The notes: a model not told the origin generated them from the sequence alone. A stretch of DNA of 64,000 nucleotides from Tetrahymena elliotti 4EA (GCA_000231825.2 JH720331.1:341441-405440), one strand, 5' to 3'; counted from the first letter of the stretch, positions 22,979 through 37,640 are shown. Numbers and translations: made by a program.

Positions 22979-24054
22979 TAACATACATTACATGTAATCG
23001 CGCATTGATATGCACTCAGAATACATTTTAATTTTATATTTATTATATGTTTTAAAAATAAGCCAACATAAAAATTTGAAACTAAATTTTAAATTATTTT
23101 TTGTATCGTACACAATAATCTAGTCTAAAAAAATTAATTATTTTTTTAAATTTTTAATATTTTTTTGTTCTAAAATTTGCATAAAGTTCTAAAGAGTGAG
23201 ATGATTTATTTAATAATCAAATAGAATACCAAAACTTTTAAAAGAATGAAGAAAATCCACAAAAATGAAAAACTTTATAAAATTAAACAGCATTTAAGCT
23301 CTTAAATTTTTTTTAGCTTAAAATTGAGAGATAAATATTTTTTAAAGTTTAGTTTTAAAATATTAATATGAATAAGAGAAAAGTGATTATTTTATGATAA
23401 TAAAGGAAAGTAGTTAAAGAAAAAATATAACATTTATTCAATATATATGTATTTGCATATATAAATTAATAGAAGAAATTTATAATTATTGATTTAACTT
23501 GCATTTCTAAACAAAAATGTGATTAAAAAGAAGCTCAAGTTCTAATTAAAGTGAGAAAGCTTTAAAACTGAAATAGTAAAAATAAAATTTAATATTCAAC
23601 TAGTTTAATTTTTTTAAAGAGATAAAGAAAAAAATGAAATTATTGGTTAGATAAATCATTGGATTTGAAATTTGTAATTTTATTTTGTTCAATACGAACG
23701 AGCGAACGCATGAATATTTAAGAGATTTTACTTTTAAAAAAATAATAAGATTAATGAATGGCTTTAAAATCTTGATGAAAAAGTAATTAGAGATTTAAAA
23801 ATTTTTATTTTACATTTATATGGCTGATTTGTATTTCAAGAGTCTCTTGTAAAATATTTACATATGATAATTTTACATTTATTTTTCATTTAAAATTAGT
23901 TATTTCATTGTATTATATTATTTTGATTTGCATCGAAGATAGTAAGTACGTTTATTATTATTTAAGATTTCTATAATCTCTTAGAACTTGATTTCTTGAT
24001 TAATATTGTATTTAGCTAGCATTGAATTAAAATTATATTCTTAATTCATTTATT

Positions 24055-27000
24055 ATGAGTAGTGAAGATCATAAATTAGGCGATAGCGATAAAGTCTAAG
24101 GAAAGCTAAACCCCTTCACTGTGAGGTAGAAGTCAAAGTTTTAAGCAATGAGCAATAACAATAGGGTCTTTCCTTTAGACAATAATTAGATAGAAGAAGA
24201 AAATTCAATTTTGGAAAAAGATACTCCAATTATTAATTTTAATGCCTAGTCATCAAATTAATAAGATTTTTTGAGTCCTTAAAACTCTTGCAGTAAATTT
24301 ATTGGCTCAATTTCTCATAAGGATATCTATAATCGACATTATTCTATAGATGCTTCTAAATTTTTAAGTCCGCCTTATTAGTCTGAGAGCAATTAGTATA
24401 AATCTGGTTTTAACATTGAAGAGATTTAAGAGGAATAATATACAAAGAGAAATAACTTAAATACAAATTAGAATCTACAAATGACTTAAGGAGAATTTTA
24501 GCTCAACGGATATGAAAAAGTAATTCACTTTTTTTAATTTTAAATGAAAGGGATTAGGAAAAATAAATTGATTTACATACTTACTTATTTACACATTTAT
24601 TCAAAAGGAATCAGATAAAAAAACTACAGAAGTTACTGATTTGTATAATCGAAAAAGTGTTAATAAATTTGCTCTGAAATACAATAAAGAAGAGCCAAAA
24701 AAAAGGTATAGTGAATTCATACCTTCATCATAAAAATTAGGATTTTCATCTAGTGGAAGAGTACTCAGAAGGAATGGAGTAGCTCCTAATTAAAACAATA
24801 AACAGTTGTTAGGGAGAATTACATTCTTGAATGTGTAGTCAGCTCAAAACTAGGCTTCATCAGAAAATGAATCAACAAATTAAGAAAATTAATAAGTCTA
24901 AAATATTTCTTCCTTTTTTTTGAATAAAAAGCTTTCTTTAAGCTGGCGTTTTATAAACATTCTTGTACTCATTCAAAATTTAATTAACAAATTAAAAATC
25001 TCTAGTTAGACTTACAGACTTAGTAAACTAAATTCGACACATTATTTATATATTAATGATATTACCCACATAGTTACAGAAAAAAAAAATATTTACAAAA
25101 ATTAATTAACAAATGTTAAAGAGTTTCTCTAAGACCTTAAATTGATTAAGCTAATTGGAAAATTTTCTGTCCTTTAGCCTGAATATATGGTTATAGTTTT
25201 CTGGAAGACATTAATGCTTATTGTTATTCTTTCATAAATAGTATATCTTCCAATTAAGATTGCCTTCTTTGATTTTCATCCTGAATTAAGTTAAAAATAT
25301 TATATCCTACTCAACTATTTACCTCTAGCCATATGCTTTTTTGATATTTTAATTAATTTCAATTTGGCATTTTTTTCTGCTGAAGGAGTAGTTATTTAAG
25401 ATAGAATAGGAATTATAACTAATTACCTAAGGTTTTCATTTTGGCTTGATCTTATCACTACATTTTCTTTATTATTTTATGATGTAAAATATTTAGATCT
25501 CTGCTTCTTGTTAAGAATATTTTAATTCTTAGAAATTGTAAAGTATTTGGATGAAAGATTTTAATTTTCTTAAAGATTTAATACAGCTTACACTCTCATA
25601 AAACTTATTGCTTCAATAATTATTTTAGCCCATGTCTTTGGATGTGGTTTTTATTATATGAGTTTTTATGATTCAAATTACAACTGGGTTGTTGCTAATA
25701 AGCTTACTAGTAAGCCATGGGCGACTCTATATCTAAAAAGTGTATATTTTATTATTATAACCATGATTACTGTTGGATTTGGAGATATAACACCATAAAA
25801 TAATGCTGAAACAATATATGTTTTAGGTATAGCTCTGTTATCTTGCTTTTAATTTGGTTATACAGTTAATATAATTGGATCTTTGTTTTAAGAAAAAGCA
25901 CAAAAAGAGGCAATAATTAAGTAATTTTATTATATCATAAATTATAAAATTATTTTAAAATCTTTATCTAAATAGGGCTTAAAAGTATTAGATATCGACT
26001 TATATGAGGCAAAGAATGATAAGTATTTATAAATTTAAATTTTGAATAATTAAATTGAATTAACTAATTAAAATAAAGATATGTCTTTATAAACTCTAGT
26101 TCTCAAAAATTTAGATTACATTCAAACTTAATAAATAGATGCTCCTGAGTAAGGGCTTCAAATTTTAGATTAAGTTTCAGAAAATCTAAAAAACTAAGTC
26201 AAATTTGAATTTTACTGGAAAATTCTAAAAAATCAACCATTTTTGAATCATTATTTCAGCCAAAGTTTTCTTAAAGCTCTCACTTCTGTTATGACTGAGA
26301 AAACATATATACCAGGTGAATTTGTTTATCAAATAAATGAATAATCTTAAGCTAACTCAATCTACATACTTTTGAAAGGGCAAGTAGATCTCACATTACA
26401 TTAATTATATTAAAAAAATTCTAAAAAGAAGTTCATAATTCAAAGTAAAAAGGTAGATAACTTATAATTAATTTATGGTTTCATTTTTTTAATTTTTCTT
26501 TTGTTTTAAAAAGGCTGGAGAAATGTTTGGGCATCATTCATTTTTTACATCTGGTCTACGTGAGACAGATTGTGAATGTCATGTTACTTCTCATATAGTT
26601 TCTTGCACTTAAGAGAACTTTTTGGTTATTGCTAAAGAGTTTCCTAATGATTATGTATGCACTTTAATTTCAAAAATTATTAATTAAATATTTTTTTTAA
26701 ATAAAAAGGAGAAGTTTTGTTTTTTAAAAGATCAGATATTGTTGTATTAAAATGATAAAAATATTAAATGTGTTGCCTGCCTTAAATTTGGCCATTCAAT
26801 TATTGATTGCCCATTTATCCATAATACAAATCATAAAGTATAATTAATCTTATTTATTAAAAAAAGTATTAATTAATCCACTTTATTTATTTAAAATAAA
26901 GGATCTAATTATTCATAAATTTAATTACTCAGAAGATCAAAAAAGGAATTTGGATTTTGTAAGAAAATAAAAAAAAAATAACACTTTAATCTCAATTTAA

Positions 27001-29378
27001 TAAACAAGAAAGGACTTAAAAAAATTAAGAATTAAATTAGTTAGATCTCTTGAGTAATAAAGGGAGAAAAAGTAAAAGAAAAATTATCAGGCTAATCTGG
27101 GAGGTGTTAAAGAAATATTATCAGCTAAATTTTTAGCATAAAGTTCTAATTTATATGAATCAATTAGTGAGAATTCAAGTGTTGATTCTTCTGATATAAG
27201 TGACTTTAAATATGAAATCTAACTTGAAGAAGAAAAGAATTTTTTAAAAAAATAGCACCCAGATTTTCCATACATGTCTTCATACTATGATAAATAATTT
27301 TATCATAGATATTCAAAAATAAGCTTAAATGATAAGCATCGAATTATTTCTTCATCAAACTCATCTGAAGAATTAAGCGAGGAAAGTAAAAGCGAGTCGG
27401 AAGAGTCGGAAGGAACTATTTTTATGAATAACATAAATTATAACTAAACAATTAATGAGTTTGATTTAGGTTATTCTGAATCAAAGATAGATTAACTCTC
27501 TGAAGAAAGATATGGAAGTTAAAAATTCTTAAAAAAAATGAAAATGACAAAAGGAGTATCAAAATTAAATTAGAAAATTGCTTAAATAATAAAATACAAC
27601 TAAGATCATATTTAAAACAGTATAGATTAGAAAAATCTTAGATAAAGGACTAAGCGTTTTAGACCTGATTCAGCTCCTTAAAGAAAAAGTATCATAGAAA
27701 ATCATGAGATTTCCAACAAGTTATCATAATAAATTTTTAACAAAAAAAGACCATCAAGTGTGAGATTAAAAACATAATCAAGTAAAATTAATTTAATTTT
27801 TTCTTTTTTAATTATTGTTTAAGATTTATAATAGGATTAAATGCAGCAAGAAACAAATAATAATTTGAATAATTAATTTAGCATATAAAATGATTAATTA
27901 ATACCTTAATATGAAAAAAGATTAATTAAAAGTTCTAAATTTTTATAAAAAAATAATAATCAAAAACAAAAATAAAATTAAAATTAAACAGTAAAGAGTG
28001 AAAGTGATTTTAAATATCATATTTTGGAAGCATAAGATGATGAAAATATTACCTAAGAGATTGATTAATAGAAGAAGAAAAGATTTTCTGAAGATATGAA
28101 ATTGAGTAAAAGCTAAATTGTTTCAGAAGAATCACTTAATTCTTCAAAAAGTTCTAAAATAAGTACAGGAAAAAATAAACATATGTCAAACTCTTTTTCA
28201 TCTAGTTCAATCATTAAAGAATAAGATCACAAAAAAGGTATCAGTAAATAAGAAAAAAGTAATAAAAAAATCAATCATAAAAATTATGCTAATAAAAAAT
28301 CCTCTCTTTCCAATTAGAATATAGTAGAGCAAGTAGATAGCGTTTTACCATCTATGTATGAGAAAACATCGAATACTAGCTTTGATAATTAATTTGAATG
28401 TTTGAATAGTTAAGAAGGATTAGCTACTCCAAAATTACTTATGTGTAAAAATTAGCAATAAAAAAAAGCAATCAATAGTAAATTTATCACTTCAATTAAG
28501 ATGAATAGCCCTAAACAAAAAATAGATTCAATAAAAAAACACTTTTTAGATGATGTTAATGAAGATATTCCTCCAAAAAAGGACGAAAAAAAGTAATAGC
28601 TAAAATAAAATTAGTTAAAAATTGATGATTAATAACAAAATAACTCCTCAAAAGTGTTAGAATAAACTAAACTTGAAAGTAATTCTATTCTCCATCATTT
28701 TGAACATGATCCTAAAAATACACTTACATCTCAAAACTTGAAGCAATTTAATAAACTAAACCTAAATATATTTAAAAAAGAATAAAGTGATACTCCAGAA
28801 ATATAATAAATCAAATCTCACAAATAACAAACTAATAATAATGTGTCTAAAAAAAAACCTTAAACTCATTCAAAGAGAAATATCAATAATGGAATAATTT
28901 TATAGAACTAATAATTACCACATAAAGATTAAATAAAAGCACCTACCCTTACAGCTAAACCTGTAAATGTTAACCTTTCTTCATCTAAGTAAAATATAGA
29001 TGAAAATATTAATTTATTACCAGAGTAGTAGAACTTAAATCAGAAAGATAAAAATATTAAAGCTAACATAAACCATGATATGTAGCATAATAATAACCAT
29101 GATGATAAAAACTAATTATAAGACCTGTTTTAAACCTTTGAAAAAATGAAAATTTTTAAAATATATTTCCCTAACAACAATATCAATACTGTACTTGAAA
29201 GTTACACTAAATATTCAGTGAAAAAATTCTTAGCTTCAAGAATACTTACAGGAAAGAATTAATCTAGTATAGTTCCTGTGATTGGATAGTAAAATTCTGC
29301 AGCAAGTTTTGTAAGTATACTCAAAAAAAGACTGTTAAATAAATAAAGACACTCAATCATTCCTTAAAAGTAAAGTTG
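24055..29378 (+). CDS. Voltage/cyclic-nucleotide-type K+ channel with zinc knuckle
   Basis: Large multi-exon gene, ATG 24055 to TGA 29376-29378, roughly 1,600 residues. The cytosolic N-terminus is Ser/Asn/Gln-rich. Membrane core: S1 (VFWKTLMLIVILSQIVY), S2-S3, a weakly charged S4 (CFLLRIFQFLEIVKYLDERF), S5 (ASIIILAHVFGCGFYYM), pore with filter TVGFGDI near 25780, then S6. The filter is a K+-selective TVGFG. A C-linker and cyclic-nucleotide-binding domain follow (YIPGEFVYQ; after an intron AGEMFGHHSFFTSGLRET). The usual R-T-A phosphate-contact segment is changed, so nucleotide binding is doubtful (inference). Next comes a CCHC knuckle, CVACLKFGHSIIDC (near 26770), and then an unstructured tail of about 750 residues rich in Ser/Lys/Gln, open without TGA. 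Ciliates have expanded such channel families. Confidence 0.85.
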
Positions 29379-30284
29379 AAATAAATAAAATTTCTTTTGC
29401 TGTCCAAGAATGTCTAAAAAATTTTACATTATTAAATAAGAAATAAGATAAAATACTTAACAGTTTTCTCTTTATATTAAAAAATATTATTTTCAACAAC
29501 CTTATTAAAATTTATTTGTATTTATTTTTATGAAAAATTTCTTAACAAATTCAAACTATTCTTAGTTTAGTTTTCTTTATTTACAAAGCTTTTTTTTATT
29601 TAATTTATCTTTTTATTAATTTTTTTTTTTCCAAAAAGCTTTTTAATCAATTTTATTATTTATACAATTCTCCCATTAAAAATTTTATTAATGTTTTCTT
29701 AAATTTTAAACTAAGATAAAAAAAGAGTAAACAAATATGATCTAAATTTAATATAATGTTAGTTGATTGATCATATACTGATTTAGTTGGATGAAACTAT
29801 TTTTTTAGTTTATTATAAATAAAAATTTAATAATAGGATAAAAAGCTATTGAAAAAATAAATCTGAAAAAGTAAAGGCATATTTTGACTGGAGTTTTCAT
29901 GATAAATTAAATTTTAATGGATTTAGTTTTTCTAAAAGAGAGAGAGAGTTATAAAATAAATATTGCTTTGGTTGATGTTTATAATTTATGAAACCATAAA
30001 ATTAAAATGAAAAAAAAAGCAGTGAAAATTGAATTTGATTAATTTTAGCATTATTTAGAAAACAAACAAATTATAATTTTTTTACAAATTTAGTATATTT
30101 ATAAGTCATATTTTTTATTATAATATTATGAAGATAAAAGTAATTCAATAAAAATAAATATCTAATTTTTTTTTCACATAAGTATTTTTTTAAAAGAAAT
30201 TTGGTTAGAATTTTTAACTAAAGTCATTGATAAGTTGATTGATTGATTGTAGTTTCAAAGTAACTAAAAGAGGTAGCATATTTC
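29379..30284. other. Intergenic between convergent genes
   Basis: About 0.9 kb between the 3' ends of the K+ channel and the MON2-like gene. Long T and A runs, no gene seen. Confidence 0.6.
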
Positions 30285-33200
30285 TCATTATAGTTCGTAT
30301 ACTCCAATTTTTTAATGGTAGGTTTGAATAATTAATTTCACTAAATCTCTGACATCTTAATTGTTACTCAGAATACACTCAGTTAATTATGGCATTAGAT
30401 AACCAATATGCCCTTTAGAGTTATTTAATAAGGGGTTTTCTATTTTTTTTAGTCTATAAGGTAATGAGGAGTATACTTTATTACTCTTAAATTCTTTAAA
30501 AGTGTTAGGGGCAATGTTTAAGTTCTACAAATTCTCTAAGAAATGCAAAAATTATCTACTTTGTACTCTAATAATTTAAAATTTATGTAAGTAAAAATAG
30601 CAGAAAAAATAAAAAGATATTTTACTCTTTGACTTGATTTGTTCCTTTTTAGTTTTATTATTCTAAAGTTGAGATAAATTTATCGAATATAGCTTAAGCT
30701 CTAGACAAGAAGAATGGAAGGAATATTTGAGAATTTAATAGTCTTTAATTAGAGCAGCCATCCATAAAATTACTAATCTAGAATAGAGCTTCAAGACAGA
30801 ATTATGAGAAACTTTATGTCTGGAACTTTTCTAATAAATGAATTTTTTCAAGTTATAAGTTAGGCTTTCTTTGAGAAAAAGTGTGAATTAAAGAGCCTAT
30901 TTCGAGAGCCTAATCTGTCGTTAGAGGTACATCACCTAAAGCGAATGATTTCAGTAAAAAGAGAAGAAGTGTTTTGTCATGGTCAAGATATAACATCAAA
31001 TCTTCTTCACTCTTGAACTAAACTTTATCTATAAAAGCAAAATAATTTATTAACTTGTTTAAGATTTAAATAATAATTTGTTACCTTGTTCTTTGATTTC
31101 TTACTTGAAGAAATCTAAAGTCAATTATAAGATAGGGTCAGTTTATATTTTATTAGAGACTAAAATATTAGCAATAAATGTAAATATTTAAGTAGCCTCA
31201 TACCATATAGGATTGCTTTATTGATTAAGAGATGTATACCAGAAGTGATGGTAAGCGGTATCATATTTAAGGTTGATGATACGATAGATATGAATTAATA
31301 TGTCATAAATATATTTTTTATTTATTTTGGTTTCTTTTGAAATTAAATTCTTTACTATTTGTAATATCTTTTTAAGCGTTTTATCAAAAAATGGGTCAGA
31401 CATATCCTCTTAAAAGAATTCTTTAATGAAGCAAATAAAAATGCTCTTATAAAGGGTTCTTTTGCTTTTAAAGTTTTGAACAATTTCATTAAGCAGTTCA
31501 TAAATTTGATCATCAGAGTATTAGACTTGATAAAGAACATTATTAAATGTTTGTTCTACCATATTGGGGAATATCATAATCTTGTATAAGAGTGCCATAC
31601 TTGTAGCTATCATTTGTTCATGATCTTTCTTCTTAGGGATTCTGTCTATACTCAAAATCTACTAAAGCAATCTAATAGTTTCAGGGATACCATATTCAAT
31701 AATTTTCTAAGTAATTTAAAAAATAATAATTAAAACATTTAGATAATATTATAATAAAATTTGAATTAGCTAATTATTACCTTAGATTCTGCAATATCAC
31801 TTGGAATTTATGAGAAGAAATCATCAAGTCTATCAATCACTGTAATAATTTCTTGTTGTAGATGGTAAGTGTACTAGGGATAAGCTTTGATAAATTGTGC
31901 AATATCTTTAACACATAAAAATGTTATATCAGTAACTTTGAAGCTTATAAAATCTCCTAAAATAATAAAGTAAAGCTCTAAGCTATTTATTTCTACAGCT
32001 TTTTATTCTCTATTTGGCAAAGGAGTTGCATCTTACTCAGATTCTTCAGACTAAAGCTCTTTTAGTTTTTCCTCATAATAATTTTCATCTATTTTAATCA
32101 CATTTATTATAGGAGCAGATTATTTTAAAGCTTCAGTATCACTACTCTTGAGAGGTTCACTAACTACAGTATCACTTTCGATTTTAGTAGAGACAGCACT
32201 TTAACTGTTATTATCTAAAATGTACTTCTGAGAGGTAGTACTACAAAATTGATGTAAAGCTTATTGCTCAACAGCATTCCATTCTTAAGTTTCTTATTTT
32301 TCCCTAATAACTTCACTAATTTGATCTCCAGCATTATTTTCTGATTCATATTTTGCTATTTGTTTAGTATCTTGGCTATTTTCTGAAGATCTAGAAGACT
32401 AAACTTCATTGATTTTATTCATTTATATTAATTCTTTGGTTATAGTTCTTGCACGATGTTATTTTTCTACAGATTCTTTCATCTCATCAATCTATTGTAA
32501 CTCATATCCATTTTTATAGATTTCTTTTCCATTACTATCTAATTCTTCTCTTTTCTCTTAAGGGTTTATTTAACGAGTCTATGTTTTAGTTTAAAATTTT
32601 TTCGATTTTGGGAAAACTAATCTTTTTTTATTCAGCATACTTTTTTGCAATAATTATTCCTTAATTTTAAGTCTATTCTTTTTCTATTTTTGTCCGCTTA
32701 GCTCTTATGAATTAATCTTTTCATCTTCTCCCTAATTTTACATTTGTTTTTTTATTAAAATTAAAGGTTTAAAAAAGTTTAATAAAATACTTCTTTGTTT
32801 TCTAGATTACTCTTATAATCTTCTGTGTCATTATCTTCAACCTGGTCTTCAATTGAGACAAATCTCATTGCTTGATCTCCTTCAGTTTCAAAATTTTCTG
32901 TGTAAAGAATAGGGTAATTATGATCATTTTCATCATTTTCTTTTTCTTTTGAGTTTTCTAAGTTTGTTGCACTCCTAACTTTTTTTTCAAAATTCAACAT
33001 TTTTTTCTCTAAATTGTTATTAATTAAAATTTGATTCATTAGAGTGATCAGTTTTGAAGATAAAGGCTATTGTCCTGCTTCTGTGCGATTAGTTTTTGGA
33101 GCAAATTCTAGTAATGTCTTGGATGTCTTCTCAGAAGATGCATCACCATCTTCTTCAGAGCTATTTTCTTGATTTTTATTTAAAATACCTTTTGTTAGAT

Positions 33201-36200
33201 TCTTTCTATGAATGACTGAGTTATTTTAATCTCCATCATCAATACATATTTAAGATTCTGATAATGTCTCATGTAATGATTCTTAGATGGGTTACAGATT
33301 TTCTATCTATTTTTTTTTCTAAACAAACTCTATAAATTTTTATGTAATTTCAGTGATACTATCAATGAGCTACAAAGATGAGCTTTACCACTCTTAAAAT
33401 TCTTAATTTTCTTATTTTAATTTTATTTATTCTTAGAGATATTAGTATAAATATTTAATGGTGTCACTAGATATCTTAAACAAAATATCTTTAAATATTA
33501 TTTATGTCCAAAATGTCATACTTTTTAATAAAAAATATTAATAATTGTTAATTATGATTAACTAAAATAAATACTCAAAATTTTCAGAATATTCAACTAT
33601 TGCAGTAGCAAAGCAGTCAAGTGATTATTCTCTTATTTCAACATTTGAATGAGTAGAGATTTAAACCAAGCAGAAAAGAATATCTCTGACATAATTTAAA
33701 ATTGTGTTCATGATATAAGTGCTCTTTTAATTTTTTGCAAGTTCATTTAGATATTAAATTAGCTTTAAAAACTATTGACAAGAGTGATAAATAACTTGTT
33801 CATCTCCTAAATATTATTTATAAAAATTATTTTTAAATTATAAACTTATCCCTTTTATCTTTTACCTGAATTATTAATAAATCCTTGTAGAGCCTTCATG
33901 TATTGTTCTATCTCAGTTATATTAGTATCTGTAGCAGTTGTTGCTTAAATAAGCAAGATTAAGCATTGGAAATCTAATAATTTTTATATTTATTAATATA
34001 ATACAATTATAAAAATCTAAAATTACTTTCTATGTATTTATCATTTTTTGAGACTTCAGAGAAACCCAATAATACTTTAAGAAGAGCTTATCTTCCTTTA
34101 GCATTAAGAGTAGTTCCTAATGTTTGAATTACCTATTCCATTTAATCAGAAATAATCTATTTAACCTCCTAAAATTAGCATATTGACAATGATTCCCAAG
34201 CACTAAATAGTATACCCTATACTTCTGTAGGTTAAAACTAGGCTTCTATATCTTAGGATGATTTTAATCCAGGTGAATCACATACTTTTATGCTATCTTA
34301 ACTGTTATTATCTTTAGTTAAATTGATTTGATTTCCATTTGCAAAATATTATCCTATTTCTAATAAAATAGATCCCAAAATAGTAATTGCTTTTATTCTA
34401 AAATCCATATCTTTGCAAGTACTTATGGTGATCAATGTAGAGCTTACATTTTTCCAAATCAAATGAATTCTATGTTTGTTTGATATCACAACTTCATAAA
34501 TTTTAGCTATTTATGCAAAACAAATTATTAGTTTAATTAAAATATGAATACTTTTTTGTAAATTTAATACCAAGATAAATCAAAAACTGAAAAAAAATTA
34601 ATTAAGAAAATTAGTCAATTTAAAAGATTACATAAAGTAAATGTCTCATCGAATTGTCTTCTCACTAAAGAAACATTTACAACTTATTGAGAAGTTGGAG
34701 AAAGTAAAAGAGGAGTAGTGGAGATAGATTCAGATTTTTAATGACGAGGAAGAATAGCTGAATGCTAGCCATATTCACAGTCTTCAAGCATATCATATGT
34801 AGAATTTTCTAAAGCAACAATAAGAGAATTAAGCTATTTCGAAGATAGTTGCTGAGTATTTTTAAAGAATGCCTTGATTTTATCTGCTAATTAAGTTATT
34901 TAATTTTCTTACTCATCTATTTCTGTTTAATTTTATTTTGTTGCATTTTCTGTATACTAAGTTTGATAAGTCTAATGAGATTAGACAGTGTTGTTACCTT
35001 GTGTCCTTGCAGTAAATTATGTCAAAGATTTACTTTCTTTTCTCTCCTCTTCTTTATTTATCAAATAGTTGCATAAGTGCAAGTAATATATTAAGTATTC
35101 CCAGCAAGTCACATTTAGACATTCTATTTTTAGTTTAAATTTAATTATTTGAAAACATCATACTATAAATAAATGCGTATTTTATTTACCTGGGAAGTTT
35201 TCATAAACATAAAAGAAGATCTATGAGTTATACAAAAATTTCTTATCTATTTAAGAATCTTTAGTAAGAATGGTTTAGCATACAAGCTTAATGAATTGCG
35301 AAAAAGCCTTCTACTTATTCAAAAAGAGGGAAAGAAAAATACAATTTCTTGAAGTTATAAAAAGCTAAGCATTTTATTAATCGAGTGGTATGTTTTGATT
35401 GGCTAAAGCGCTAAATATTAACTTTAATATATTATAAAGATGTCTGTAAATGTCTTCAAAAAATTATCTGAAATTTTCTTCATCATAAGAGAATTTATAA
35501 CTTTTGTCATATTTTTTGAGAGACATAAGGTTGATATTAGAGATATTTGAACACATTTGAGTTATATTTTGTGTAATATTATTGATAATTAATATACATA
35601 TTGCAAGAAAGTCATTTCCGTTTAACTCAACTACACCATCAATGTCAGCTCCTACAGAATCAGCATAGCTCTTTTACCTTCTCTTTTTTACTACAGCTAA
35701 ATTTCCAAATAAATCTTTAGTGACTTCTGTAAGATCCTTTAAGAAATCTATAAATTGCTGTTTTTAATAATGATAAATTTTAGATAACAGGCAGATTACA
35801 GATCAAATTTGGCAAACAAAAAAAGTTACAATCTAATTGTTGATTAAAAAATTAGGCAAGTAAATTAAAAAAAAAAGTGATGTTTTCTAGCTTGAATTAA
35901 AAAATTTAATTAAATTTGTTCTAATAATTCTTTTTTGTTTAGCTTTCTATTTTAAAAAATCCTTTTTTTAATAAACGAATTATTTTTTTAATTTGTCTAG
36001 TGACTTCTATCCATTTATAAATATCAGTAACTTTAAGCTTGCAAAAAAAATGAAATACTGTAACAATTTATGATAATTACGCAATTTAGAGTATTTGGTC
36101 TATAAGTGGATTCTATAAACTTTTAAAATGACTCCAACTTCGAAAAAATATTGTTGTATGATTCTAAGGCTGAAAATCTGAGTTTTGAAAACTTTTTCTT

Positions 36201-37640
36201 ATCATTCAAATTATATTTTTGAAAGATGGAGTATTTACTGTGAATTAAACCAACTATTTTAGTTTACAATTTCAATACTTTAATATCTATTTATTTTTTA
36301 TAGAAAGATTATAATTATTAGCCTAATTCACTGAGTTTAAATTATTTACATAAATTTTCATCTTTCTATCCTTGTGACTATTGAAGAATCAAGTCTAATT
36401 TACTAATTAAGTCGTTCTAAAGTATATTCTCTAACTCACAATTTCCTTTAAAAACCTTTTCTCCTTCATCTATCATAATACTTAAACACTCAATACCTAT
36501 TTAATAATATACAAAAATCAATTAAATACTTCAATTTTCTAAAATATTCATATCAATTTTCACTTAATTAAACTATAAATGTAATTTAAAAATTAATTAT
36601 GTGAAAATACCTAATTCTGGAGTAGGTCTCGTGTTTCCAAACCATTATGGGATATTCTTATCAATTATATTTATAAAGTCCCTAAATATTTTCATATAGT
36701 TGTTCTAAACCTAAGCTTACTCATACTTTACTGCCTACTAAGAAATAACAGATATAACCTAGGATTATATAGTGAAATTTAGACTTTTTATCATAGCAAT
36801 ATCAAACTGCTCACGAATTTTCAACATAATAACCAAGGCCTAAATGTTATAAATTAAATATTATTTATTTCATCTTACAAAAAAATGTTTTATTCATATT
36901 CTTTTCTCATAAAAATATTTGATAATGAGACTTGAAAAAGGGGTCGAGAAACCTAAAAAAATGAATAAATATAAAAAGTATTATTTTGAATGAATAGAAA
37001 TGAAAGTATTACCAATTGTATATATTCCAGTTTCAAGATAGAAATTATTTGTGGAGTTATTAAATTGAAAAGTGTTTGCTGCAGTTTTATGATTAGATTC
37101 TACTTTTTTATGTCCACAACTTTATGCAAGTAGTCTAATATATAGTAGAATTCTTCATACTTTTGATTAAATTATAAATAAAGTTAATAACATGATTGAT
37201 ATCTAAATACTTTTTGTTTAGTTAATTAAATATTATTATCAATAGCATTTTTTAGTTATTTTCTGTTTATTTTACCTTATGTAGAAGCTTAAGATTAAAT
37301 AAACGTGAGAGAATAGTCATCAAATTTATATTCACCCTTGATTTCTTTGTGTTGCTCACAATTTTAATCAGTGGCTCAAAATACTCAAAGGGGAATCTCA
37401 CTTCACTCTTTTCTCCACCATCCCTTAAAATTTTCTTCAGCTTTTCTAGCTATGAATACAACTTTGCAGCTTCCTTTTGTGAACAAAATAAAATTATGTC
37501 ACATAAATTAACATTAATAGATTTTTGGATTGAGAAAGAATAATCTGAATTACATCTTTGATTTCTACATATTTCTTTTTGGTATCACTTTAAAATAACT
37601 TTAACTCTTCTAATATAACTTCTAAATGTCTCTAATTCAT
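30285..37640 (-). CDS. MON2-like Golgi/endosome trafficking protein
   Basis: Multi-exon gene of about 2,000 residues, ATG 37640 to TGA 30285-30287. MON2 is a non-catalytic relative of large Sec7 Arf-GEFs that scaffolds Golgi-endosome recycling. The DCB-like N-terminus is seen as RFPFEYFEPLIKIVSNTKKS and NLIIKLQQTLFNLITPQIIS. A HUS-like segment near 36600 reads DFINIIDKNIPQWFGN followed by PELGIECLSIMIDEGEKVF, closely paralleling animal MON2. Later exons contain HRIHLIWKNVSSTLITIS, matching the HRI-x-x-LW block. The C-terminus near 30350 contains HIGYLMPQLTECILS, also like MON2. No Sec7 catalytic motif was found, supporting MON2 over BIG/GBF. Two long charged low-complexity insertions (about 32050-33450 and 34700-35030) are extra relative to animal MON2. 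More than ten introns; individual boundaries are not all certain. Confidence 0.75.

Larger units (their letters stand above)
21586..24054. other. Intergenic with repeats, upstream of K+ channel gene
   Basis: About 2.5 kb between the transposon relics and the K+ channel start. Holds the palindrome at 22086-22103 and the tandem duplication at 22442-22978, otherwise AT-rich with no gene seen. The channel promoter must be in the last few hundred bases. Confidence 0.55.

Noticed and set aside
30285..37640. Active Arf-GEF of the BIG/GBF type
   Set aside because: N-terminal DCB/HUS blocks would fit, but no Sec7 catalytic motif was found and later blocks (HRI-x-x-IW, LTECI) fit MON2 better.
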